A stretch of DNA of 64,000 nt, taken from Prosapia bicincta. Taxonomy: Eukaryota > Arthropoda > Insecta > Hemiptera > Cercopidae. The notes beneath the pieces were generated by a model. The model searched no databases and had not been told where the DNA came from. It saw only the letters and a program-made list of their open reading frames with translations. Positions 1-11,028 of this stretch are shown one piece after another. The stretch spans positions 67,017,398-67,081,397 of the forward strand of contig JBAIZL010000006.1 in assembly GCA_036971475.1 (NCBI GenBank). The letters run 5' to 3'. Both the position numbers and the translations under genes were made by a program. Each line of letters opens with the position of its first letter. The stretch's first letter is position 1.

Positions 1-60
1 AACCCCGGCGGCAAGAAAGTATATAGCCTTCTCACTGATGATGATGCCGCAAGTAATTGA
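1..60 (+). CDS. Candidate 3' end of a host coding exon (partial)
   Basis: The frame starting at base 1 is open for 19 codons and ends at TGA 58-60. The tail reads NPGGKKVYSLLTDDDAASN. It is clearly more GC-rich and codon-like than the AT-rich sequence that follows, which suggests the end of a terminal exon whose upstream part lies outside the window. The frame is too short to identify a family. A loose resemblance to the exon end at 4899-5000 (both have a VY-S/N-L stretch followed by acidic residues) hints that the two could be alternative last exons of one gene, but that is inference. Confidence 0.3.
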   Translation, partial: NPGGKKVYSLLTDDDAASN

Positions 61-529
61 AACGCATAAGACAATGTAACTTTTTATTACACGTTTTACT
101 CACAGTCAGCTCCAATATTACTTATTTTGTTTACGTATTTAAATATAATTAATTAAATCCTACCTTTAAAAAAAATAACATTTTACCCAGCAAAAGGATA
201 TTGAATATGGTGTGAAATTAATCTTTAATCGAATAATCGAACTCTCACTGACAGACATCTTTCGAGGAAAAATAATTTTGCTATAGAAGGGACCACCTAT
301 ATTGACCTCATTACAAGTCTATGCAAGACAGTTCTCCTTTCCCTCACTCAATACTGGAGCGCTTCGGATTCTGTATTGTAAATTGTCAGCTTTTCCTACT
401 TCCTTCATTTCAAGTGTTATCTATTTACACTATTCGTTTTGCCTCACAGCCTTATTCCGATAACTCATTGATTTGCTGACTATAACATTTAATCCTTTCA
501 TACCACATTGTAGAAGTACCAGTACACGA
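61..529. other. AT-rich non-coding sequence
   Basis: No open frame with coding character, RNA gene or repeat is recognisable here. If 1-60 is a terminal exon, this is its 3' UTR and flank. Confidence 0.5.
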
Positions 530-790
530 ACGTTTAAATCGAATGGGTCGCCAAAGCTTCCAACGAGGTTGCTTGGGAGGCCAAATGTAGACTGAGCTTG
601 ATAGGGGGTAAGGCTTGGAATGAGATTGCTTGGGTCGAAAGCTTGCAACGATGATCCTTGGGGGGGGGCGGGGTCAAGTCTGGCAACGAAGGTACTTGAA
701 TGGCAATTCTTCCAACGAGGTTGTTTGGGAACGCAAAGACTTTTGATGTAAAAGCTTGGAGGTCGAGGCTTGGAACGAGGTTAATTATTG
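530..790. repeat. Decayed minisatellite, GCTTGGAACGAGGTTGCTTGG-like units
   Basis: Diverged copies of a GC-rich block recur about every 60 bp: 'ccaacgaggttgcttggga', 'ttggaatgagattgcttggg', 'ccaacgaggttgtttggga' and 'ttggaacgaggtt'. A G9 run is at 661-669. The minus-strand open frames here simply read the repeat units (NLVG / NLIPSL), so I do not call them genes. Confidence 0.55.
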
Positions 791-1263
791 CGTCAAGCTT
801 TATGTCTCCAGGGCCGGTGTTAATGTCAGTTGGCTTTATTAGGGACAGAACCAATCATTGCTTGCATGGATACAACCAATTTCTGAAATAGACTGAGGGG
901 TGTCTACTGCACTGATGGGTTATTTAGTGTTTAAAGAAGTATTATTTTTCTCTTCTTTAAACCAGATAAAGTTTCCTTGCGATAAAGAAAACCGTCTTAT
1001 TAGACTCTAGACCTGGCTTTGTGCCGTCAGCAGATTCTGCATCGCTGACATTACGAGTGCCTCTTCTTAGCTGAGTCTTACCTCTTGTGTTTTGCATATC
1101 AATAGCGCTCTCTTACACATAAAGAGTGACAGGAGCCGTTGGCGTGACGATAGAAGGATGTGTAGTTTAGGTTTTGTAATAAATTCTGACTGTAAAGTCT
1201 CATTTCAAATAAAAGTAAAACAATCATACCAGTATTCATCGATATAAACTCTGAGGTACACAC
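791..1263. other. Unannotated AT-rich sequence
   Basis: No supported gene or repeat was seen. A consensus-like splice donor exists on the minus strand near 1080, but no open frame supports an exon there. Confidence 0.4.
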
Positions 1264-1266
1264 CAC

Positions 1267-1332
<66 letters not shown>
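1264..1332. repeat. (TA)n microsatellite
   Basis: About 68 bp of TA repeats with one AAA interruption near 1279. The IYIYIY minus-strand frame here is an artefact of the repeat. Confidence 0.95.
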
Positions 1333-1335
<3 letters not shown>

Positions 1336-1907
1336 CATTGTTGTTATCAGATTAAAAAGTACTAAAACTTTTATTTCGGTCTATACGTTTAGAGAACACT
1401 ACATGTTGATCTCTTTATGTTTTATACAAGTAAGTTTTCAGTCAATAGACTGTAAAAAACATAGTATGATTTCCTCACTTGGTCATTGAAATAAGTAAGA
1501 AGATGTCCTCTGAGGCCCGACAGATGACCTCAGATTAAATATAAAATGCCATGGAAAGCGAATATTGTAGCCTGTTTGCGTATTCGCATGAGATTGAAGA
1601 TATATGGAGCTTAATGAAGTCAAGGTTTCTTCGCGTCACGTTCATGTAATCGCGAAAGGAACAAGGTAAGCTGTCTCTATAGCTTTATGTTTGATCTGTG
1701 TGCATTGACTTGAGACAATAAGAGTGAGTAGTCGCGACGCAAGGACACCAAACAACTGTAGTAGCCTCATATGTGCAAAATATATTGCCTATTCACTTAT
1801 AAACTTCTACAGATCTCTCTTATCCCTAAATACTTTTAAATAGGTAATATGGTCTCTGGTTCATCGTCAAGGTCTTACAAACTGGAAGAGTAAAAAAGGA
1901 CACCTAC
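1333..1907. other. Unannotated AT-rich sequence
   Basis: Nothing recognisable on either strand. If the exon at 1908-1988 (-) is real, this is its downstream intron. Confidence 0.4.
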
Positions 1908-1988
1908 CTGATAAATCTTGCCCCTTGATGGATATTATCTCAAGGCCGCACAATCTGCCACTGGGTTCCTCTGGTACACATAGTGCTC
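1908..1988 (-). CDS. Candidate internal coding exon, cysteine-containing
   Basis: On the minus strand an AG acceptor (ending at 1989) opens an 81-bp frame that reads through ALCVPEEPSGRLCGLEIIS to a donor CAG|GTAGGT at 1907-1902. The block is much richer in GC than its surroundings. The CVPEEPSGRLCG pattern suggests a small secreted or cysteine-rich domain, but the family is not recognisable from 27 residues. An in-frame stop lies just upstream of the acceptor, so it must be spliced to be coding. Confidence 0.3.
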
Positions 1989-3950
1989 CTCAAGTTGAGC
2001 TTTAACAATAAATTACGTTAATTTTAGTCCCAAGTATTAACATTTATTTACAGGTTGCTAGACTATACGTGATATGCTCTATACACGTGTATACATTACA
2101 CATTTAAAAATGTTTACATTACAGAATAATATTACTACATTATCTATACATAATGTAGAAACTAGGAGTTTACTGTTTGAACTTTATTCCCAAATATATA
2201 AAATCGCAAATTTTCTTTAAATATATTTATTTTTTAATTTTTAACAATAACACAATGAAAGAATAATACTATGTCTTATACTTAGTGTTGAAATTAATGT
2301 TTTTTTTTAAAGATATATTTCTATCTTAAGGGTTTATTATTTTCAGGTTATGCACTTTTATCGAAGATTTACCTACATCGGTGAGATAAATATATATCTC
2401 GCTGATGCAACACTTCATCGAATATGAGCTATCTAAGTCAATGTTCTTTTCTGAAAAAAATAATTGGCCTTGGTCTGCCACTGAAATTGTTAAGTAAGTC
2501 GGTATTGTATTAATAAGCATTCTTTTAGTTTTTAAGTTCTACAAAGTCAATTAGTTTTAATTATCACATAATTTTTTTTATAGCCGGATACTTTCCAAAA
2601 ATCAGTAAATTTGTGTTTTAGTCGTAATAAAACATTTAGGCTATCATAGAGTGATACATTAGGTGACATAAATTACTCAAAGTTGACTCAAGGTAGGATA
2701 AGGTTCCTCTTGTAGGGAGGAATAGGGACGAAATTGAATAAACGTAAACACAAAATCGATTATTATATTGAAAAATTGCATGACCTAAAGAAAAATTGCT
2801 ATTATTATAACGAAGAAATGAAAATACCTAACCAAGAAATAAAAATATTATTTACTTGCACCCTTCTCATTTTTGAAATACACATTATCAGAAGTGAAAT
2901 AAAACATAAACTTATAATAACAAATTGTTATTTCATGTTTAATTGTTATCTAATAATATGTATTTAATTATTTAAATTTGTTGTTTGTCGCTTTTCATTT
3001 TGTATTTGGTACTATGAAAACTAGTAATAATTTGAAGTATAAATTTTCCTCAAATACAATTTTTGTTATAGAACTGTTAGCAAAATTAGAGAAAAATATA
3101 AGGGTGTAAAGTGTTCTATACATATATATTTTCTCATCCAATGCATTCATCACAGCTAGTCACACATACTACCCTACGGAGTACACATTGGAAAGAAGGT
3201 GGGTAGCAGTAGTTCATATATTTTTCTCGCAGAATGTGTACTCGGTCTAATGATATTAATACCAAAATCCACAAAAATTCAACATGATAGGTTGTAATGT
3301 CAGGGTGTTTTGTAGCTACAATTAGGGTAGTTAACCCAGTTTCCTTTTTATTAAAAGACTCGGTCACTCTCCACTGGATACACAGTGAAATATTTTTTGG
3401 AAAATATTTCATAAAGTGAAAGTGTAAAGTATAGTCAGTGATTTGAGCAAAATAGATTGGAAGCGAAAAAGAAATTACACACTGACGTTATTTAAGGATG
3501 TTACGCTTTATAACAAAGGTCGGAATGTTTGCAGATTGTTCACATTGAGATACATCCTTCCATTTTATAGAAATATAATTTGTTTTATCTAACGGCTACG
3601 TGAATAGTAGGTAAGGGCGTACATACTTTATTTACCTGAAGAGGCGCAAGAGATGTAATAGTTTAGTAGAAACCAAATTAGCTGCATTAGAATATATTCA
3701 TTTTGTTTTATTATTTATAGATTTACATTTCAGCTTGAAAAATTTACTTTACACAAATTTGAGGGATATCTAGGGAATTTAGTTATGTGTATGACTTTTT
3801 TTATAAATTTGTGTAATTAGATAGACCTTCTATATATTATTGTCTGTAAACGTAATGCTACTTCCCTGCTATAGTGACTATACAGTAATTCAATGCCTCC
3901 AACCGGAACCATTTGCATCAAGCCATTGCTACAGCCTAGTGGCACCTCAA
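1989..3950. other. AT-rich non-coding sequence, about 2 kb
   Basis: Long A/T homopolymer runs and short open frames (2326-2520 -, 2734-2967 +, 3134-3412 -) with no domain, signal peptide or codon signal. I see no gene. Confidence 0.5.
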
Positions 3951-4437
3951 CGTAATGAAGTCACAGCTTCTCGAAGCACGAAGAGTCATCATAGCTTTTC
4001 CATACACGGGGTGACAGCTTCTTGATTCATGGAGTGATGATCACAGTGACGGTCTCGATTCTTGGAATGCTGTCATAGGTTGTCGAAAAACAAAGTGAGA
4101 TCACAGCCAATCGATACACCGATGACATCACAGCTTTTCGATACATGAAGTGTCATCACAGCTTCCTAATATATCAAGGGACGTCTTATTTTCTCGATAG
4201 ACAGAGTTAAATCATAGCTCCACGTTATACAATTTCTCGATACACTGATCGACGTCGCAGCTTCTTGATACACGGAGTGACGTCACAGCCTCTAGATACA
4301 CTGAGTGATGTCACAACTTTTCGATACACAATGTAACATCACAGTTTCTTACGCCAAGAGACGACACAGCTTCTTTAAACATCGTGTGACGTCACAGTTT
4401 CACGATACACAGAGTGTCATCACAGATTCTCGTTTCT
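3951..4437. repeat. Decayed 28-bp minisatellite carrying TGACGTCA motifs
   Basis: More than a dozen diverged copies of a unit with consensus close to GATACACGGAGTGACGTCAC followed by AGCTTCTC recur at about 28 bp. Perfect TGACGTCA palindromes (the CRE/ATF core) stand at 4278-4285 and 4387-4394, and several units carry one-base variants (GATGTCA, GACGTCG, GTCATCA). Older units at the left are more diverged. Confidence 0.7.
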
Positions 4438-4898
4438 CAGGCCTCCTTTCAAGCCCCTTCATTCACAATAAGCTTCACAAAGGTAGTATGACTTGATGGC
4501 TTTCACTTGAGATGTTAAGTGAAAAGGTAATTTAAAAATAATAGGGATTAACAAGACAATTTGGTTTCTCAATCGATAGGGTAATCAAATCAATTGGATA
4601 ACGGAAAACCAACCAGTACTTTATGTGGAAAAAAATCAAGTCTATATTTCTGAAATATATTTCGTTTCTTTTATAGAATACCCATTCCCTCCTATCAAGT
4701 GCTTGTTTGAAGACCTGATATTTCATTACTTAAAGTTTGGTATTTATTTTCCTATAAATATTTAACATATTTTCGTACAAAAGCTTAACATACCTTAAAC
4801 AATTCACTACACATTATATTCTTATATTGCCAGTTCCCCAAAGCCTTGCTGCAGATAGTAATTGTGCTTGCGACAATGTACTTACTTTTTTCTCGCAG
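4438..4898. other. AT-rich sequence upstream of the 4899 exon
   Basis: No gene recognised. The right end is a pyrimidine-rich splice acceptor tract (4880-4898) that fits an intron belonging to the next feature. The minus-strand frame at 4814-5017 is a shadow of the plus-strand exon. Confidence 0.4.
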
Positions 4899-5000
4899 TT
4901 TACAATGAGCGATGATATGACGCCACAGAGGGGCAAACAAGCAACAGTGTACAACAGTTTACACAATGCCACGTATGACGGTGATGCACATTTTCGCTGA
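4899..5000 (+). CDS. Candidate terminal coding exon of a host gene
   Basis: A good acceptor (ACTTACTTTTTTCTCGCAG) ends at 4898. The frame that follows is open for 33 codons to TGA at 4998-5000. It begins FTMSDDMTPQRGKQATVYNS and ends NATYDGDAHFR. The exon is GC-richer than its flanks and looks like a hydrophilic cytoplasmic tail. An internal ATG (4905-4907) exists, but with such a strong acceptor the exon probably joins an upstream one. The gene family is not recognised. The downstream boundary of the gene is lost in the LTR retrotransposon that starts 380 bp later. Confidence 0.45.
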   Translation, partial: FTMSDDMTPQRGKQATVYNSLHNATYDGDAHFR

Positions 5001-5376
5001 GTAAATACAAAGTACAAACATTACGTCCCGGCAGTATTGTACGGTATGATGTATTGAAAAGCAAACAGTGACCATATTTGTCCAGTTTCTATAGTTTTGA
5101 CTTGTATTGAACAAGGTTCGATTCTAACAGAAAAGGCTATTCCAATATCGGTTTTGTGCGATATGTATATAGAAAGTGTGTACTGTGGATATGGTATTTA
5201 CATACTTTACATATGTAAAGTATATATATAGATATATATCATGATAAATATAATTTTATTTTTAACAAACCTGTTCATTGAGTACTAATAGTTACACATA
5301 TACTAAAACTAATAATTAACGGTTTTACATACAACTAATATTGATCATGTGTATAAAGTGGAACCTACCGTACTGC
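5001..5376. other. Flank left of the LTR retrotransposon
   Basis: AT-rich with no gene. It would be the 3' UTR and flank of the 4899-5000 exon if that exon is real. Confidence 0.4.
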
Positions 5377-5381
5377 ACTAA
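5377..5381. other. Possible imperfect target-site duplication of the LTR element (left)
   Basis: ACTAA immediately left of the 5' LTR, against ACTAT at 22264-22268 immediately right of the 3' LTR. Four of five bases match. The outer LTR boundaries are uncertain by a base, so the duplication is plausible but not firm. Confidence 0.35.
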
Positions 5382-5489
5382 AGTTAGCTACACACTGACG
5401 ACTTGTACAAATAAAAAGATTAGGTTATTGATACTGCAGGTCATCATTTAAACTAGTTCAGTATAAATGATTTATTTATCTATAAAATC

Positions 5490-5767
<278 letters not shown>

Positions 5768-6479
5768 TAAGATTAAGAGTAATAAGTCATACATATATAT
5801 ATATAGGCCTATATACACACACATATATATTTATATATATATATATAAATATATATATATTGTACTTTTTACTTTATATTGTATATTGCACCTTTTACTT
5901 CACTTTCTAATTAATAATCTCCCTTATTAATCTCACTTGATACTTTACATTGTGACGTTACATTGTTTGAATTTAACGTTTCTTACTAAACTGAACATAT
6001 TTCTCCCTCGAGTGCTGAATGTTGACTCCTTCGAGTCCTACAACTTGACCCTTTCGAGTACTGAAAATTGACTGACTTGTCCCTTGGATCGTGTCCGTAT
6101 GGGTTTCATCCCCTCTTCAAATTTGACTGCCCCCCGTATGGCGCTCAAACTGTGACTAGCCTATGAAAATTAACCCTTCCATCACTTTCTTTTAGCTTGG
6201 TGAAAATTTCTCGAACTTCCCAAGGTGCAGGTGTCTTTCTGTACGTGATTTTCTGCATTCTTAGGGATTCCTAGCCATAAATCTCCCTGGCCCCTCGATG
6301 TCTATGTAAAACTTCTCTACAGTGTCTTGGTTTAGTTACAATGTACACCTTTCGAATTATTTTAATATATTGACTTTCAGGTGTGTGCAGTAACTTATTT
6401 CGGCCGATAGATGTGACAATAGATATATCCCACAAGTTCAAATATTTTACTAACCGTTTTCTTAACCTAATGAATTTCG

Positions 6480-6612
<133 letters not shown>

Positions 6613-7170
6613 TAACAATAATAATAGTGGTTAAATATTGACGAAATAGTAAATTGTATAAATAATATACAGAAAAATATATAATTTACTCATGAATTCG
6701 AATCAAACAATAAATTGAATTATTTAGATAATTCAATTGTTAGGAAAAATGAAAACTTTGAATAATATATATAGAAAACCAACAAATCAAGTAATATACA
6801 GGATATCATTTTTATAAGAAATGGTAGCGTTGTATAATTTATTATATAGAATGCAGAAAATACCGATAAACATAAATGACCAAAAAAAGATAAAATATAA
6901 TTTATAAAACTGCAATACAAAATGGATATAAAAGTAAAACTACAGATGAATTAAGTAATAGCATATCAAGAAAACCAACAATAACTTTGTTAATAATACA
7001 AGACAAAACATTTGTAGATTCACAAGTAAAGAAATAAACCAAAAACAATATTATTTAAAGAAACCAATTTACAAATGACTTACAAAACTGATAATAAAAT
7101 AAAAAATATAATGTACAATATTAGTTATCACAATAATATGCACGAACGAAATGGTGTATATAATATAAAC

Positions 7171-7333
7171 TGTCAAGATTGTAAACAATTATATGCAGGA
7201 CAAAGAGAAAAGAAAGATATAAAGAACATTTAAACACTTATATAAAATTCCAACACATAAAAATCTAATTTGGCTACTCATTGTATAAATAATGGGCAAA
7301 GATATCCTGAAATAGGATATATGATATCATGAA
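7171..7333 (+). pseudogene. PLE GIY-YIG endonuclease remnant
   Basis: The sequence encodes CQDCKQLYAGQ (7171-7203), a shifted region containing RRFKEH-like residues with stops, then KSNLATHCINNGQRYPEIGY (7261-7320). In known PLEs this domain carries a CxxC pair ahead of Y-x-G-Q-T and a later SNxAxH segment. Here the Y-A-G-Q and SNLATH parts survive but the frame is broken between them. It nicks DNA for target-primed retrotransposition in intact elements. The identical region in the 3' LTR is at about 18901-19063. Confidence 0.6.
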
Positions 7334-7565
7334 AGAAATAAACAAAGGGCTAATGAATATGTATGAAACATTGGAAATTTAGAAACATAAAGTGGATTGC
7401 AAATCAATTATTTAAAAAATTCAAGTGGAATCAAAACACAAAACTATTTACAAGGTCATTGGTGGCATGGCAAAAATTACATAGAAGTATAAATACTATT
7501 AAATATATAGTTGAATTGTAGCACCTTGATATTTTTAATTTTTTTAAATTTTGTTTTACTATTGT

Positions 7566-7614
7566 CATTTCTGAAAATGATAATACTTATATTACTACCG
7601 AAAAGCTTTCAACA
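7566..7614 (+). ncRNA. Degenerate hammerhead ribozyme motif in the 5' LTR
   Basis: CTGAAAA (7571-7577) replaces the CUGANGA core (core G changed to A), followed by an AT-rich helix II region, then CGAAAAGCTTT (7599-7609), where AAGCTT is the short self-complementary helix III seen in PLE hammerheads. ATTGT upstream and ACAAT downstream could form helix I. The core change predicts no activity. The copy in the 3' LTR is near 19296-19344. Confidence 0.45.
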
Positions 7615-9142
7615 ATATTTAAATTGAAAATATATTCTTGTATTTGAAATATTTTCATTCTTGAATATATATATATATATATACATACATGGACTACGAC
7701 CACTTTGCTTTTGCCCAGGTATTGTATTTCCGATATGATTTTTGCTACCATGATTTCTTCCTTCTTTACTTCGTCTTTTAGGGATACATTTCCAGGTTTT
7801 TATTGGTAATCTGTCATCCAACCTTCTTCTCCTATGACCAGGAAAGCTGTTTTCTCTCCCGATAGCGTCCTTTGGTTATATCCTACATACATTATTTCTC
7901 TTATACCATCTGTTTTATGTGATATTTTAATATGTATTTGGAGCATCTTCTTTGGAAACCAACTTTACTGCATTACTACTGTCTTCATGGTCTTCTTTAC
8001 TTCCCGTCTTCGAAGATAGTTATCTCAGTAATGTTGTAAATATGTAACAACTGTTTTCTACAATATATCTTCACTTCCGGTCCTTACTACTTCTTGTTAT
8101 TTGTACCTTAGGTATATTTGATCACGTGTTTATCAGTGTTTACATTTCGTCATGCGCAGACTACCAATAATACGTCGTTTCTTTAATAATATTGTAAAGT
8201 CTCCATAAAAAAATCTTTTACCAATATTCCAAATTTTAAATATCATTGTCTATTACCTCTAATTTATTACTATTATAGTTATTTATTATACCAATTATTA
8301 TCAATCTCTATTTATATATTACTTTCTACGACCAATCAGTGGATTGTTATTCTTTCTATTTTCTACTTCTATTACGTTACATATGATGTAGGTGTATTTA
8401 AAAGCTCAATTAGAAAAAATCTTGAAGAAGGTGACACACAATACACCCCCCTCCAGTTCCTTTTCAACTTGAAAATGTGGTCCTTCTCCATATTAACCCA
8501 ACTAATATTTCCTATTGCAGCGGCCAGAATGTCCGATGCAAAGAATCTGGGTAATTGTACAGAATACCAGAATCAAACCTAACCGGGTTAAATAATTGAC
8601 TAAATTTATATATAAAAATTTTAAAACATTATAATAATAATAATATTAAGACTAGGGTAAATAATAGTAAAATGAAGAAAATTAGAAATAACTTTAGACT
8701 TAAAAAACATAAATTATAAGCAATAAGAAAAATTATCACTTCAAAGTGGATAGCCTAAATTATGTAAACAAAAAAAGACGGTAATTGTGTAGTATAACAA
8801 ACTAGGCCTAGATGCCGGCTATTAAAATAATTGTACTTAAAAATAATCAGGAATAAAGAATGTAAATTAAGATGTGAGGAAAGTAAATTAGGCCTAGCTA
8901 GGGAAAATAGTATTTATGTAAAAGTAAAGATTAAATGTTAAAGTGTAATAGCCTAAGAAATTAGGTTATAATAGAAGAAGTCATATTTGATTTCGGAAAA
9001 ATCCGCTTAGGGCATTGATTATAAATCTTGTCACTACGAAACGAAAGCGCTACAGTCGAACTTTGGATTAAGAATGTTAAAAAGTTAATTAAATTAAATG
9101 AGAAGAAATAAAGTCAAATATGTTATTAAATAAAAGGTAAAA

Positions 9143-9424
9143 ATGCAAAGGACACATCAGAATACAGAAACGCCTTTTATAAAAAGGGAAACTAATCTTA
9201 GTTCAGAATTTCCGAACAAACAAAGTCAATTGCCATGGCAACGGCTTTCTGATTGGTCAAAAGTTGAAAAATGGATACTGGGACGTGGGAAGTTTGAAAT
9301 TGGGGAAGGAGGCCTCACAAAAGAACGCTATCCAAGATCAGAATGCATTAGGCTCTCAAAGCGAGCAGACGTGTTGTTGTACCATGCGATCAAGACAAGA
9401 AAAAATGTGCTAAAAACAGAGTAA
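9143..9424 (+). CDS. Open frame of 93 codons in the LTR, unknown
   Basis: The frame starts MQRTHQNTETPFIKRE and ends KTRKNVLKTE, with a basic, hydrophilic composition and a tryptophan-rich middle (WQRLSDWSKVEKWILG). It is identical in the 3' LTR (20878-21159), which only reflects recent LTR homogenisation. The local GC content is higher than in the rest of the LTR. It has no recognised domain. It could be an accessory protein, captured host sequence or a chance frame. Confidence 0.25.
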   Translation: MQRTHQNTETPFIKRETNLSSEFPNKQSQLPWQRLSDWSKVEKWILGRGKFEIGEGGLTKERYPRSECIRLSKRADVLLYHAIKTRKNVLKTE

Positions 9425-9728
9425 AAAGTGCTACGATGTGATCAGGGGAAGGAAGATATATATGAGCAAGGGCTCATATATACCCAGAACAAAATTTCGA
9501 CCACCAAAATGCAAAATTAAAGAAAATAAGAAGATTGACCGAAATTATGGAGAGACGCCTACCTACCAAGACCCTTGAAGCTGTAACAGGACCGACAGAT
9601 GACAACATTAATGAAGATAAAAAGATTTCTACAGTACAAGGTTATATAATCAATTTAATTATTCTTTTTTAAATAACATTTTACTTCAAATTATATTAAC
9701 TTAATTTCAAAATTAAATAAGATGGGAA

Positions 9729-9824
9729 TAACCTAAGGGACTGATTAGTCAACTCTCTTAGGTTACCCAAATTTAAGTAATAAAGATTCAAAATTGACTT
9801 TCCATTCCCATCGCTGTGGGAATG
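9729..9824. promoter_or_regulatory. Two strong hairpins in the LTR
   Basis: Hairpin 1 pairs TAACCTAAGGGA (9729-9740) with TCTCTTAGGTTA (9754-9765): 12 pairs with one G-T and a 13-nt loop. Hairpin 2 pairs CATTCCCA (9803-9810) with TGGGAATG (9817-9824) across a 6-nt loop. Both recur in the 3' LTR (hairpin 2 at 21538-21559). They could structure LTR RNA near a processing or polyadenylation site. Function is unproven. Confidence 0.4.
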
Positions 9825-10535
9825 TATGGATTAAGTATAAAGATGTATATCTTATATGGCTTTTTCTAAGTGAATTTCTAATGAATAACTTCCAAAGAAG
9901 TTAATTGTTCAAGGCCTAGCCTAAAGGCATTACATAGTAATATTAAGTGTTTGAAAAAGAATCAGATTTTAAAATATGTTAAATTTAACTCTACTAATCA
10001 AAATTATATACAAAATTAATTATGGTAACTTTGATAATTTAAATTATATGTAAAATTAATGATAATAAGAAAATTTAAAAACAGAAGGAGATAATAATGT
10101 TTAGTTAAATGGCAAGTTGTATGAAATTTTGAAAAAATAATTAGTCAAGAAAATCCTGTGAAATTAAATAAAAACAATAATAATTAATTTGAACCTTGGA
10201 ACAAATAAATAAAAATGTATATTTTCCAATTAGCTGTGTTTTCATTCTAGAGAAGATAAGTTCACTAGGTATCCAGGTATAGTCTTTAAATCACAAGTGT
10301 CTCTCAAAGATTCCACTACCCGAAAAGGAGCTTGAACAGGGCTTATCGGAGGCTAATTGGTTTTATCAAAAATTCAGGGGTTGGTTCCTCTGAGAGGTTT
10401 ATTCCTTGAGGCACAGGTCTATGAAATTAGGTTCGTAGTCAATGGATAAACCATTACTTTCTTACTGACTTAGCAATTGAGGAAGAGAAATAAACAACGG
10501 CAAAGGTTATAAAAAGTAAGTCGGTAAGAAAAGTA

Positions 10536-10553
10536 TGGCGCTCAACGTTTGAG
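10536..10553 (+). other. Primer-binding site (tRNA-primed minus-strand start)
   Basis: TGGCGCTCAACGTTTGAGG begins 7 bases after the 5' LTR. The TGG start pairs with the CCA end of a tRNA. TGGCGC is typical of elements primed by tRNA-Lys in animals. The exact tRNA cannot be fixed without a host tRNA set. Confidence 0.75.
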
Positions 10554-11028
10554 GCTCGATGCTTACATTGTAACATCGGGTCAACATCAAATAGAGACAG
10601 ACTTAAATCGACTAAGGAGCCTAGTGAAACAAAATTAATTAAATAGAATTCAATTAAAATTGTAAAAAATAATAGGAATCATAAAATGAAAACCAAAGAA
10701 GTTCTTTAAATTAAATACGAGTTAATTATAATAAAAATGAAATTAAAAAGAACTTAGAATAAATAATAATAATTAAAAGGAAATAATTAAGTAAAATAAA
10801 ACTCAGTAGGCGTCGGTAGGGCATAATATAAATAATAATGTTAGTTATTAATGAAAGTAAATAGAATACATAGGCGTTAGATAGACAAGGTCAAGGGAAC
10901 ACTGAACCGGATCACATCGAGCACAATTCTAAATGAATATTTAATTAAATACTCAGTATATAGTAAAAATATAGAAGTAGGAGAAGTTAGTAAGGGAATA
11001 AAAGGATAGTTAAATACGAGACTTTAAG
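10554..11028 (+). other. Untranslated leader of the LTR element
   Basis: About 475 bp of A-rich sequence between primer site and gag, with no open frame. It would hold packaging signals in the genomic RNA. Confidence 0.6.

Larger units (their letters stand above)
6640..7680 (+). mobile_element. Penelope-like element fossil inside the 5' LTR
   Basis: Broken plus-strand frames resemble the C-terminal half of a Penelope-like (PLE) protein. One stretch reads LLYRMQKIPINMN around 6840-6890, where PLE RTs have similar sequence. CQDCKQLYAGQ at 7171-7203 matches the start of the PLE GIY-YIG-type endonuclease region. After a frameshift, KSNLATHCINNGQRYPEIGY at 7261-7320 matches its second half. A degenerate hammerhead ribozyme motif follows at 7571-7612, as expected for PLE. 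Many stops and frameshifts show it is dead. The fragment is bounded on both sides by TA microsatellites. Confidence 0.65.

Noticed and set aside
41..80. Hammerhead-like CTGATGA...GAAAC near the left edge
   Set aside because: No helix II or helix I pairing; chance match to the core.
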